Shown: positions 22,744 to 34,579 of the stretch, in pieces | Position numbering within the stretch: the stretch's first letter is position 1 | How the letters are laid out: each line of letters begins with the position of its first letter | Assembly: GCA_037575805.1 (NCBI GenBank) | Contig: JAZHPD010000027.1 | Span: 310,001 to 374,000, forward strand | Reading direction: 5' to 3' | DNA from: Lecanicillium sp. G3 | Lineage: Eukaryota; Ascomycota; Sordariomycetes; Hypocreales; Cordycipitaceae | DNA length: 64,000 bases | Notes under the pieces: model-generated | What the model was told of the DNA's origin: nothing | What the model saw: the letters and a program-made list of their open reading frames with translations, nothing else | Database searches by the model: none | Position numbers and translations under genes: made by a program

Positions 22744-24237
22744 GTTGGGCGAAATGTGCGCTTCTCGTACGGGGGGCGGTAACTAGATTGAATCGAGGGG
22801 GAGAAGCGGAATACACGTCGTGCAAACCAACAAAGACACGCGACTGAGGATGGGGTAGAGGTGAAGAAGGGAGAGCTTCTATGGGGGTTTGTGCTTTTGG
22901 AGGGGTGGTTTTGCAGGAGAAGGCGGATTAAAAGTTGGGGTGGGTCGTGATACGGTCGGCCGAAGAAGCAGAGGTGAAGGTAGGTAGGTACCTTGGGTGC
23001 CTGCACGCCTGCATTTTCGGTGCGTGGTCCAGGGAAAAGGTACATCCGCTAGTTGGCTGGTCCGCCCGTGGTTTGGCAGCCTAGATGCAGCAAGTACCAT
23101 CTGGCTGCGCATGCTATGGCAGAGGTACCTCCCCCCCCCTTCAGCTTCCGAGATCCAGCAGCTTCCACGACGTACCGTCGCTCAGGGCTGTTGGGGCGCA
23201 AGGAGCGCAGCGCCGCCCCATTGGCCGCAAAGTCACCTCTCCGGCCCGCCCGCACACAATAGCTAAAATTGGGGAAGCCCCCATCATCCATCATCCGGTC
23301 TGCTGGAGGCTTGCACATGTACCTTGCCCAGCGTATTCTGCCCGCAGAGGTACATGTCGCTCAGCGACGGCTTTGGGTTTTGGGTTTTCACTTTGATATC
23401 TGCGATGCGATAAGCGCTTGCTATCAGCAAAAGTCCATCTCTCAAACTACTTTGGAGTCCTCTTATTCCGTTTCAAGTATTGATATCCAGACCAGTTCGA
23501 TGTACTGCATGGACCGCTTCAGTCGCTCCCCGGATACACCCCATATCGGCCATCGCCTCGCCTGGCCTTACCTCAGCTCTAGCCCAGTACAGTAACCAGC
23601 TCGCGGTGAAATCCCAACTGGGTATGCTGCTGGGGCATTTTCTTACTGTGCATCCAGAGTACACTGTACACTCAATAAGCCGCTGTAAGCTCACTCCCTG
23701 ACGCTGCAACTCTCACGCGGCGCCATGGCTATTGTCATTCCGCTAGCTTGGTCATTGTCTTCAGCCAACTCAGTCAGCATTTGAGCCGAGGCTCGGTGCA
23801 TGTCATGTATGCCATGCATGCCATCCTTGTCAGCATTCAACAGTTCAGTCACGAGACTGCTCTTCGACTCTCGCAAGAGCGACAACGTGACTTTGCTTTG
23901 ACTTGTATCGCGGCAGGTATCAATGTCGCTCGGTCCCCGCGCTACAGTGTAACATCGGCCGAGATCAACCAGTTGCGTCGAGACCGATGCACGCAGACGC
24001 GCATATTGCACCAGCCGCACCTGTCAAACTCTAACCTCCCAACCGTTGGGCAGTCACTCTGCTGGCTTTTTCTATGACGCATGATGTCCATTAACTGACA
24101 ATTGTAACCCTGATAGAATGCTCGTACTTCCTACAGTCATCGATTCACACCATCCGTTCCGTATCCCACAGTCGTCGACCCAGTTGTTTCAACACGGTAT
24201 ATCCCACAATGTGCACATTTGAAGCGCATTTAGCAGT
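22744..24237. promoter_or_regulatory. CCT3 upstream region with clustered AGGTAC elements; otherwise empty
   Basis: No gene is supported. Within about 370 bp upstream of CCT3 there are five AGGTAC hexamers: palindromic AGGTACCT at 22986-22993 and 23123-23130, AGGTAC at 23038-23043, and an inverted 10-bp pair ACATGTACCT (23315-23324) / AGGTACATGT (23348-23357). Whether they act as binding sites is unknown. 23.4-24.2 kb shows nothing. Confidence 0.4.
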
Positions 24238-25087
24238 CTAATCGAAGCGCGTAATTTCTTTTGACAGGGCCGACGGTCCCAGGGTCGCGCGGCGTCGCGC
24301 TCTAGGCTTGCGCTGGTCGTCGGGGGTCGCCGCGGGAGTCAACCGACGGCGGCTCTGTGGTGTCAAGATTCGGCGCTCGCGGCGATTCGATTCGACGATG
24401 ATACCATAGAGGCTCTTAGTTCGATCCTGGCTGGAAATGTTTAGCACGCTGGCCTCGGTTTACGGCATTTTTGCTTCTTTTTTGCACTCACACAAGTTCC
24501 GTCCTTTTCTGCAGCCGCAGGGCATATAATCCGGGGTTGTTCAGGTCATCATTATCGGAATCGTCGTCTGGATCCGACTTGGCCGTATTGTCAAGGTCAG
24601 TGTGATCTTTGTCGGAATGTTCCTTGTCCGAGCCGGCCTCGTCAAGAGGCTCCTTTGGAGGAGACTGCAAAGAGCTTGACCCGTCGCCGTCTGGCGTGCG
24701 GGCTGGCGGCGGGAACACGCGGTCGTATTCGGTAGGATTTCGACTCAGACGGTGTAGACTGGAAGCAATGCCTTCAAACATGAGCTGTTTCTGGTGTGAT
24801 AGCTTCTCGGGAATCTCGTCTTTTGGCTTCTTGTATGCTTCGTGGTCAATCAAGAGGTCCGACTTGCGAAGAGATTCGAGCTTCAACGGTGCCGGTCGTC
24901 GTGAGAGCGGCTTTCGACTCTGCTTTTTGAAATGCGGGTACTGCCGCAATCTCTTTTTCGTTTGAATCGTGGACGCATCGCCATCGCTCGAGTGCTCGTG
25001 GTTGTGGTTGTGGTCGTGGTCATGGTCCTTCCGTTGGGCCTTGGTTTCGTATTGGACATGTTGCATCGATTTGTCGGCATTCTCCAT
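24238..25087 (-). CDS. Unknown charged protein, probably nuclear
   Basis: Two exons (25087-24492 and 24430-24238) joined across a 61-nt intron (GTGAGT donor, GCTAAAC branch, TTCCAG acceptor) give 262 residues. The start at 25087 has a good context (GCCATGG) and opens MENADKSMQH; an in-frame ATG at 25294 lies in promoter-like sequence. Features seen: a His/Asp-rich run (HDHDHNHNHEH, about residues 22-32), a basic segment, a Ser/Pro/acidic middle with DPDDDSDNDD, then LYALRLQKRTELV running across the splice site into QDRTKSLYGIIVESNRRERR and an Arg-rich end. The last block, split by the intron, looks like the conserved core. The His-rich run might bind metal. I recognise no family; nuclear location is inferred from basic clusters only. 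Confidence 0.75.
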
Positions 25088-25433
25088 GGCAACTGCTCTG
25101 ATCTGTGATAATGATGGGAGCTTTAATCGGCGATGGGCAACAAAGAATGCCTGTAGAATAGTTGCATCACGGCCATTTTGAATTGTTTGATGGTTCGCAT
25201 CTGTGGGTGAGGCGAGTGGCAGGCTGCCAGCTGGCGACAAACAGAGTCTGCGGTCCAACGAGGCAGGTGCGATTGCCGCACTACACAATGACATTATACA
25301 GGGGTTTCTACAGCGTTGCTAGTTCTGTATCCATCATCGCTTGCTTGTGCGATGCAGCTTCATTCGGAGCCTTGTAGAATCCGTCGTGGCTGGCGATGGT
25401 ATAGCAGGGTTGCGTAACCCAGAATCAACGCAC

Positions 25434-25876
25434 GCAGCAGTGTTTGGGTTCTGTGGAAACATCATCAGGAGTAAATCCGCCTCGATACGTGACTTGTTGT
25501 AGCTATACTTTTTGCTTTGCGCGTTAACTGGTCTGTAATAGCCAAGACGCTGATGATGGACTGGACATGTATGTTTGACGCAGCAGCGTTTGGGCTTTTC
25601 TGGAAACATTATCAAGAGCCAATCCTCTATACGCGACTTGTCGTAGCTATGCTTTCAGTTTTGTAAGTTAAATGGTGTATAATAGCCAAGAAGCTGATGA
25701 TGGGCTGGATATGTATGTTTGACGCAGCAGTGTTTGGGCTCCTATGGAAACACTATCAAGAGCAAACCTTCCGCTATACGTGATTTGTCGTAGCTATACT
25801 TTTAGTTTTGCATGTCAACTGGTGTATGATAGCCAAGGAGCTGGTGATGGACTTGATTGGACGTATAAGTTTACAG
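25434..25876. repeat. Three tandem copies of a ~146-bp diverged repeat
   Basis: Copies at 25434-25579, 25580-25723 and 25724-25876 each start GCAGCAG and GTTTGGG and share GGAAACA, ATCA(A/G)GAG, TTGT(C/T)GTAGCTAT and ATAGCCAAG blocks in the same order and spacing. Many of the differences I could align by eye are transitions. The array is non-coding in all frames I examined. It has no obvious relation to flanking genes. Confidence 0.88.
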
Positions 25877-28087
25877 ACCGGTTGTGCAAACACAAACACG
25901 AATGGGCACGCCGCAGTGAGAATCAACAACACGGTCCAACTTTTTCATCATAAACATACCAGCCTACAGAAATAGCCTCCTACTATCCCAATCTGGCTTT
26001 ACATCTACCCGAACTGTTTTTCAAGCACGCGCGAAAGCAACCCAGCAAAAGCAAACTCAGCCGTCGCCCAACGTCCTGCCTACCCTATACCAAATCATGC
26101 ACCGCACCGAAGCAATCGCAACATCTTGTCAACTTTGGTGTCTTTCATTCATCTCTAATCTTGTCAAGTCCAGCCTTGGACGTTTCACGAGAAACAAACC
26201 ACCATCCATGATTCAAAAAACAGCCAAACACTCGCCACGGGCCTTTGCCGCTTCTCGTAGCCATCTCCCGCTGCCGCCGCAATTCGCAATCTGTGCTCTC
26301 CTGCGTGTCTCTCAGCCGACCCAGCCATGGAAGCATCACGGGACAGCAACTCTGCTGCAGGGCCTGATTCACATTTGGTGGTCTAAGCAGGGGTCCAGGA
26401 GTCTTGCAATATTACGTTTACGGCGCAGGGTCTTCCGGGGGTACGACGCTGCGTGCTTTTTTTCTAGTTCTGACGAGTTTAGTTTTCTTTGGAACGCCAG
26501 GCCAGCTGGCATGTCTCGACCCGGCAGTTCGGCCACTGGGCGCAACCGCGCAAAAAAAGGCACAGTGACGACGGGGTGTACACTGATTCAAAAAAAGTCA
26601 GCAGAAGCGACGGGAAACTGGTCATTGGTTGAAAAGTGTCTGGGTTTTCCATGTGTCGCTCGTGGAACGAGAACCCCGGAAGGGGGGGGGCGGGGGAGAG
26701 ATTGCGGGATTGGGCCTCAACGCATCGTGACGTGGACAGCGCGGCGTCGCCAATGGGAGGAGCGAGGGGGGGCAATTGAATGATCAGCCACAGCGCGCAG
26801 ATTTATACCAAGCCAATATTGCACGGGGACATGTTGGTGGGATTCCTTTCCTGCCGATTTCTGACGGGCTTGTTGAACGGGCTTTACCCCGCGCATCGTG
26901 ACATTTTGGGGCGACCCTGGGGGTAGGTGGTTTGACCTGAGACAAATCACACACAGCGAGTGGGATGAGCCGAAAAGCCCGCTGACAGGACACAGAGCAC
27001 GATGGGCAAAAAGAAAGAAAAGAAAAGAAATAAAACATGCAATGGCGAGGCTCGTGAGTGGCCAGTTTTCTGAACTTGTTTCTTGTATGGCTTTTTTTTT
27101 TTTTGCTTCTTTTTGTTAGTCTGCTGAAGCAAAGCCACAATTGTAATGCACAATTTCTCAGGGCAAGCCGAAGCGCCCTTGTCCCTCAACAGCCATACCC
27201 AGCCCAGCCCAGTCCAGCCCAGCCACCGTGACAGGGCTCCCATGAGCGAGGTTCGGACAGCCAAGGGTTGGCCATGTCTGGACTTGCGATCTGGGACTTT
27301 GCTGGGCGAGCTGGTCCAGTTGGAACAAAAGGCAGTTACAAGCAGAAGCAGAGCTGGAGCAGGAGGACTGCACAACTCTCCACCAATGGCTCTGCTGTGA
27401 AAGGGGGGGAAATGCATAATTCCTGTTTCAGCTCTTCTTTGGGCCTGGCACAGCATATCCCTTTTATGCATTTCATTTTTAACTCAATTCTTTTTTTCCC
27501 CTTTCGAATGAAAATATGTACTCCGTAGACATACACCCCTATCCCCTGCCAGTGGAACAAACAAGAGAAGGAGAGAAAGAAAGAGAAAGTTACAGCTTCA
27601 CCGGTCAGCGTTTCTGTAATGCTTCCCCTCCAATTCACAGGGGCTCCATAAAACCGGGCCACGGACACCGCCTGTAAGCAAATTGGCGGTGTTTGTCAGT
27701 GCCCCAATGAAGTTGTTGGCTTGATTTTTTTTTTTTGCTGAGACTTCTATGGGTATTCTGTTAAAAAAAAGAATAAAATTAAAATAAAATAAAACGCAGA
27801 TGTAGCGGTCGCAAACAAAACTCGGTCAAAGATGGATTTTGCAATCCACCACCTGCCCACCCGGGACGGCTCTCCCGCGATTGGCCCGGGCAGCCGGGGA
27901 ACGGAGGAGGCGGGCCAGGGCCGGGCGTGTAGGCCCGCAGGAGAGGAATCGTGAACGGGGGGAGGCTCCCAATTCCTGCCAGCAGAAAAGGAAAGCACGG
28001 TGAGAGAGTCTTTAATTTTGCAGGTTCCACCCGGGGTCAAGAGGTGAATTGTTTGGTTCGCGGTCAATGATGCAGCCTCTCGGGCCT

Positions 28088-28135
28088 GGAGCTTGAAGCT
28101 TTGAAGCTTTGAAGCTGCGTGGAAGCTCTCGAAGC
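28088..28135. repeat. GAAGCT short tandem repeat
   Basis: Around 28088-28135, GAAGCT recurs five times with spacing 8-13 bp, including two exact TTTGAAGC units. It lies in non-coding DNA. Confidence 0.7.
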
Positions 28136-30861
28136 TCCTGTGGGGCCATTCTGTGGTTTGGGCTTGGGTGACACCAGGAGCAAGCAGACTACAATGAGCC
28201 GATCCTAGTAGATGGGAAAAAATAATAATAAGAAAAGAAAAAAGAGAAAAAGAAAATCAACAAGATTACGCTCAAGGAAATCAAACGAAAAAAAAAAAAA
28301 TTTTCTAAAAAAAAATCACACGCCCTCTTACCAAGCTAGGCGTCTAGAACCCCTGTACTCTATAAAGCTCGGCCTCTCAAAACATGTCCGTCATTTTTGT
28401 TAACAAAAAAGAAAAGAAAAAAGAAAAAGAAGAAAACACTTGTACAGACAAGGTAATACGGACAGTATTCAAAGGTTTTATTCATCTTGCTTGTGTAATT
28501 CATCCGCTCTCCCGCCCTTGTTGCATCAAGGCAGATCGGCCGTCCGTCGGCTTCGGCCGGAGCTTGAACGGACGGGCACCACGTCAGACAACTCAGAGTT
28601 AACACACATGTACGTACCTGCACTGCACATACTTGCCGTAGTTCCGACCACGTACGAAAGAATGAATAATGACTGTTGGTCACTGCTGCCTCTTGCCGAA
28701 AACCTTCCAGTGACCCAGTGACATGCCGATGCGACACCACCACCACGACGCCTGACGAAAAGCGTCCCGAGTAAATTGCAACCTAGTTATTAATCCCACG
28801 ATGCGAAACCAGCTGCGTCCTGGTAATTGTAATTGTACTTGTAGCGTCTACTTTTACGACTGCTAAACACTACCAGGGATCGCTGGCTCTTGGTTACATA
28901 TGACTACTTGAGACCAAAGACCCCAGTAATGCACAGCCAGAGACATGCTACATGCTACATGATACATGTACCTCCAAATCCAGACCAGACCCCGGCGAGA
29001 CAAGAGAAAAAAAGAAAATCGGGTTTGTGAAGAATCATGCAGCAAGGGAAATCTCCAGGGTCCTCCTCAAGAAAAAAAAAAATTTATCTGTCCCTCAACT
29101 GTCTGTTTCGTTGAGGGCAAAAGAGGACTGCTATCCACATCATGTTTGTGAATATCTGCAAAAGGAATTCACATTCTCCTGCCCCTACTTCACGGTCCAC
29201 GGTACAAAAAGCACAAAGTCATTTCACAGGTACAGGTATGTATAGTCCACCCCATGTCCTCCGTATTTCACCCCTGGAGAGCAAAGAAATTTTCAATCCC
29301 CGGCAATGTTTGCCTAGCGCGCGATCGATCTCATTTCGGTCAATTTTTTTTTTTTTCTTTCTCACCTCTCCCACTTCTTGCCGCTTGCAGGGAATATAAT
29401 CCTTCAACGGAGTATTTTTAGTCTCATCCTTTCCTTTGCTTTTCCTTTTCCACCCTAGCTAGCGCTTCAGAAGTTTTTTCTCTCTCTTTTCCTTGCTGCC
29501 TGGGCTTCTTCCCCCCCCGGTATTTACCTTTGCCACATAGGGGGGAACCGGACCCCTGGGCACTTGTACCGTTGAAGTTGGCGCCTACCGAAAACTAGAA
29601 CAGAATAGCGCTTTCAAGAAATTAAGAGGAATTTTTTTTTTTAAAAAAAAAAGTCAAATTAACTTTTTTCTCAACAATTCAAACGGGACAATAATACACG
29701 CACATTGCCGCAAAAGGCATCGTCTACGGCACAACCATCTTAAACTCAATTCGTATCCCGGACTGTACGGATACTTTAGTCAGCTAGCTAGCATCACGCA
29801 GTTTCAAGACCAGCTCTACACTACACGTACGTGGTCGTTATTGCAAGGTCCCGAACATAGCAGGCAGGGAAACACGGCATGTAAAATACGAGACGTCTTC
29901 CCCCGCCTTTTGGTGGAAATTTAGCCCAGAAAGAAACAACAAAAAAAGCCGAAAGTGGGCAGCAACCGTAATATCGACCATTATGCGCTCGCGTTTCATC
30001 CGCGTAAAAACAACCCGGCATCACGTTTCAGCGTCGTTTCCGTCGGGCCAAGAGAGGGGAGGGAGAGCTACAACATGTCCAGATCGGTGGGAAGGTCAAA
30101 AAGGAAAGCCCCGTCAGCGGGGGGAATTACAATCTCGTTTTGGAAAATTGGAGCACGTTTCCAAGTTTTGCAAAAGTCTAGATGCCCTCGCCGGGACAGG
30201 ATGCATGACCGGTTGTGAGATATATGGACCAGACGGCACATTATTGATTCACTGCTGTTAATTTTAGTAGTGACAATTTTTTTTCATGCCGTCAAAACTC
30301 GGATCCAGGGTCTTTTTTCCCACGGACTGGATGCAGGGCAATGGTACACGGTTCCATCCCATACGTTGCACAGTCATTGATCAACCGCAACCCCGTAGCA
30401 CTCCAGCGTAGGCAAAATCATAGAAAAAAAATAAATAAAAAAAGATTAATCCTTTTTCATCAATAGAAACGAGATTGCAAATAAACAAATTCATCACCAT
30501 GGTAAAACCAGGTATGAAAAAAAAAATGAGTGACTGGACATTGTTGCTGCAAGGGAGGAAAAAAGGACAACGGCCATGCAGGAACGGGGACAGCGGGTAA
30601 AAACGGGAGAGATGAACAAATTTGCCAGACATTCCATTGACTGCAGCTGCACTCTGTCTTTCATTTTCATTTCTGTCATTTAGCTACATACTACCGTTCA
30701 AAAAAAAGTGATTTTACAACCTGATGCAAGAGACAAGAAAAAGGGAGGGGCACCATGACGACAATGTGCAGCGTTGGGCGGCGATGCATTTTTGCATGCG
30801 TGGTCAACTGCACTCAGCTTACATGATGCCCACCTCACAATCCATCACAGCTGACGTAGTA

Positions 30862-30882
30862 TTTTTTTTTTTTTTTTTTTTT
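30862..30882. repeat. T homopolymer, 21 nt
   Basis: An uninterrupted T-run followed 10 nt later by a TACTCCGTA motif. Length may be inexact because homopolymers are error-prone in sequencing. Confidence 0.85.
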
Positions 30883-33147
30883 GGCAGTGCAGTACTCCGT
30901 ACTCTTTTCTTATACTTCCCATGTTACTTACGAGACGGAAAGAGCAACAATAGCCCGTATTACTACTATCCTACCCTGACAGTGCATACGGTATCCAGCT
31001 GCGTTTTTTCATCCATTCACGGCAGATCCGTCCCAAAACCCAGTGTAGCAGCATCCCTGGTCCTTGACCATCTCGCTTACAAGGCATCAAGGGAAAGAAA
31101 GAAATACAGTGGATAGCTTATATCCACGCAAGCAAGCAAACAAAGCAGCAGCCACGGGTGGCAACACGCCCCCAATTCGATCCCGTTCAACCCAACCCAG
31201 CCCATCTAATCAAACCAATTTCAGTAAAAAGACTGTCTCTTTCACCACTAGCGTCTTCTCTGTTCCTTGTCATCATTTTTCTCCCTTCCATTTTTCAAAG
31301 AAATTTTCATCCTTGCTCCTTTTGCCCCTTTGGTTCTCGCCCCCAAAGAAACTGGACAAACTACCAAGTTTTAGGCCAACACGACAGACAACTCCAATAC
31401 CAACATCTGAAAAAGCAACTCTAGAAAAAAAGGGTTCCAGTTAAAAAAAAAAATTAATTAAAAAAATTCACTAGTCCTCCCTTTTTTTCTTTCACGGTAC
31501 AAAGCTAGTTTGCAAAAGTCTACCCGCTGGCTTGGGTTTAGCCTAAAACGGGCCAAATCTACATCCCGCAATTTTTTTTTTTTTTCATATTTTAATCCAG
31601 ATCAAATCTTTCTCCTCCTTTTTTCCCCCTCCCCTTTTAAATGGATTAAATTGAATTAAAATTCTATTTTAGCTCCGTTTATCCTCTTTCAGGTTACCAT
31701 CTCACAATCCCCTGAACTTGTCGTCAACCGGACTACGCCGGACGCCAGCCCCAGCCTAACCACGCCATAACGCAAGCCATCTTTTTCAGCAATTGCCCAA
31801 TGCATCAAAAAAAAAAACTTGCCTCTCTTGTTTCTTTTCTTTTCTTTTTTTTTTCTACCTAACCAAGAAAAGAATTAATTAAAAATTTTCACGAGCGTTG
31901 GTGCAAGCAAGACACACGCGACTTGTAGAAATGGCAAGCCGAGAGATGGGATGTGTGATTTTCGTTTCCAAGCTCGCTCGGCTCACGGGGCCGGACAGGA
32001 GCGGATATCCAAGGCTCTACTCCGTAACTCCGTACACAACTCTTGTACACACCTCACTCACACACTCGCACCCACACAACTGTCACTGTAGTTAGTTGCT
32101 GTACTTGGTACACACACACCACAACGTTACAAGAGTACAGAGTACAAACTGCAGCCAACTCAAATTCACCTCTTCCGTCTCACTTGCAACATGCCCCCCT
32201 CTGGGCGCCCATGCGTTTCTCTAACAAAATCCCTCCCTCCTTCTCGTATCCTTCTCTCGGGCGTAATCCCAGCCACAGTTCCAAGTCCAGTCCAGACCAG
32301 TACAGGACCAAGCAGAGAGAAGCATCTCTCTCCTATTCTCTTACCCCCCCACCGCCGCGCCGTACGTTTCACGGCACTCACAGTTCTTGCCTGTAAACTG
32401 TATTTTTTCCTGGTCCCGGTCCCACGGGGAAACACCTTCAACCTGCCCCCGTGCAGTACAGCACTTCCCATTGGGCACAGGCGCAGAAATGTAGGACGTC
32501 AGAAGGGGAAGGGAAAAAAAAAAACATGGCCCCCTTCAGTGGATACCGTAAAACTAATGTCTTCTTATATTACGGAGGGTTTCCTGTCCTGCGGGCAAGC
32601 AGCGACATAGAAGATGACGCAACGCGTTCGTTAACGGGGGGCCACAAAGCACAAGCAGAGAATTCCGTCAGAGGATGTGAGGATTTCATCATCCCATGAA
32701 GGGCTTTTCACCTCTTTGTTTTACAGAAGCAATTATGGAAATAAAAGGAGCAATAAAAGGAAAAAAAGACGGATACCTGCGTCTCACTCCAGATCCGTGC
32801 CGTCAGCCGCAACACACCCTCTCTACACAGGCACAGGCACACACACACACACACACTTCCACCACCCTTCCGCAAAAGGAAATCCCATCGGTTTTTTCAA
32901 CCCAAGCCACCAGAATAGTCCTTAGCTGTAATTCTGTTTTCCTCCTTGCCCTTGTGAAAATTTTGTATCACTTTTTTCTGTTGCAAAATTTTTCTCCCGC
33001 AATCCTTTTTGACATGGACCCTTAATTTACGTTTTTTTGCTACACAACAGCGCAAAAGTGTCAGACATGCGGGTTCGTTCTAGTTGGTTGGTTACCCAAG
33101 TTTTTACCCAGCTAACTCGCCCAAGCGGGCGTGCAATTGAATGAACC

Positions 33148-33172
33148 AAAAAAAAAAAAAAAAAAAAAAAAA
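33148..33172. repeat. A homopolymer, 25 nt
   Basis: An uninterrupted A-run in non-coding DNA. I see no retroposed gene body upstream of it. Confidence 0.85.
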
Positions 33173-34054
33173 GAGTGTAGCTGCTGGTTCTGGCTTGCGG
33201 GTCTGAGACAGAACCCATTACATCTTTTTCTGGGTCTAAACGCACTGGCAAGTTTTGCTGTAAGCCCAGCTCATCGAGATCCAGCGGGAGCCCGCATCGT
33301 CCCGGCCATCATTCCATCCAGAGGTAGGTAAGCATGTGCACCAACCACGCCGTCCTCGCCAGAAAAAAAAAAACAATCAAGTGAATCAACCATCCACTTG
33401 TAGTAACATTGAGATGTAATTTAAAAAATATCTTGTGCATGTCACTTGCAAGAGAGAGAGAGAGATTGTGTGTGTGTAAATGTCAAGCATCGCTTGGTCT
33501 TTATTCTTTACTAGTCTCGTCGTGAACCATTCTCGCCGGAATGGCCATATCCCAATTTCGTAATACCCTTCCTTCCATGCTACCCTTTCCCTTGCTGCTC
33601 GCTTATGATTGTAGAAAAAAAAAGTAATAAATTTGTAGACTCCTGGCCCCTGGAGGCCGTCAGACAGAACCCAAAACGCCCAGAGCTGGTTGGCAAGACG
33701 CGACCGAGCTTCTCTCGGGACACGCCGCCACGGCTCCAACAAAGGAAATTGAAAATAAAACAAGATGCGAATAGGATATTATAATGACATGATTTTGCTT
33801 TTTCTTGGTATGCAGGACTCCGGTTGTAATGCCCGTCTTGGTACAACAAATTGCGCTAGGAAAACAGGTGATGAAGACGTGGTAAAGGTGGTAAGAGGTG
33901 CGTAGTCGTAATCATGGTTGAGTGGTGTGTGGTGTGGTGTTTTAATGTGGCATGTGTATGTGTTTGTGTGTTTGTATGTGTGTGTGTGTGTGTGTATGCG
34001 TGGTTGATGTGGTGTGTCGTGGTGTACAGACTTTCGTCTTTCGGCATCGGTCGA

Positions 34055-34579
34055 TTACTGAGATCGTCGTCGTTGCAGGCGGACCTGCTCGAAAGACACG
34101 GCGTACGCCTGCAGCTCTCGCTTCGCCCCGTCTGACAGGCGAGAGGCGTCGGACGAGTTGCTCTGCATGGAGCAGAGGCTGCTGTGGGAGCTCGAGGGGG
34201 TCAGCTGCCGGAGGGGCAGGGACTGGGCCGGACGCTCGGAGCGGAGGGACGAGTAGTACCCGTGCAGCGGCTTGGCCGTGGGCGTGGTGCCGTAGGGCTG
34301 GGCGTTGCTAAAGTCGTAGGCCGGCGAGAGGTAAAACTTGGAGGCGCGGGCGGGAGGACGGGTGGTGTTGGTGTTGGTGTTGGTGGTCGTGGTGGTGGCG
34401 GCGGTCGACCAAGGGCCGGACGAGGGGGCGAAGGCGGGGGAGCTGGCCTGGGACGAGGGCGACGAGGGAGACTTTTCAAAGTCGGCGAGGCGGCAGGACT
34501 CTGAGCAGTAGGCGGCGCAGTCGTGGACCTGCTTGTCGCAGGCGAGGCAGTAGGAGTGAGTCCAGAGGTCGAAAGACAT
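34055..34579 (-). CDS. Ecl1-family life-span regulatory zinc-binding protein
   Basis: A single exon of 174 residues with ATG at 34579. The N-terminus MSFDLWTHSYCLACDKQVHD followed by CAAYCSESC carries the Ecl1-family cysteine signature (Cys11, Cys14, Cys21, Cys25, Cys29), including the CxxC pair and a CxxxCxxxC pattern that would bind zinc. The rest is low complexity: Ser/Pro-rich, a Thr/Asn repeat (about 62-73), a SPAYDFSNAQPYG-like segment and a Ser-rich patch before a basic end. In fission yeast, ecl1-type genes extend chronological life span and respond to nutrient, sulfur or zinc limitation; a similar role here is inferred from the domain alone. It is the only gene I support between 25.1 and 50.06 kb and has a very long ATG-free leader. 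Confidence 0.85.
   Translation of the reverse strand: MSFDLWTHSYCLACDKQVHDCAAYCSESCRLADFEKSPSSPSSQASSPAFAPSSGPWSTAATTTTTNTNTNTTRPPARASKFYLSPAYDFSNAQPYGTTPTAKPLHGYYSSLRSERPAQSLPLRQLTPSSSHSSLCSMQSNSSDASRLSDGAKRELQAYAVSFEQVRLQRRRSQ

Larger units (their letters stand above)
25877..34054. other. Gene-poor intergenic region, first half of the desert
   Basis: About 8.2 kb without a supportable protein. The longest frame (26097-26783, 228 codons) looks random. The region holds many homopolymers (T at 30862-30882, A at 33148-33172), a GAAGCT repeat at 28088-28135, a CA repeat near 32836-32854, and TACTCCGTA motifs at 27519, 30893 and 32018. It could contain the 3' UTR of the Ecl1-type gene near 34 kb, non-coding RNA or regulatory sequence, none of which I can demonstrate. 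Confidence 0.5.

Noticed and set aside
25434..25876. Tandem repeat as a CRISPR array
   Set aside because: Copies are directly adjacent, ~146 bp long and diverged, without spacers; the genome is eukaryotic.
26097..26783. 228-codon plus-strand open frame in the gene-poor region
   Set aside because: Random-looking composition, no domain, no splice support and no codon bias resembling the neighbours. The frames at 36741-37454, 40214-40771, 43061-43642 and 44093-44632 were rejected for the same reason.
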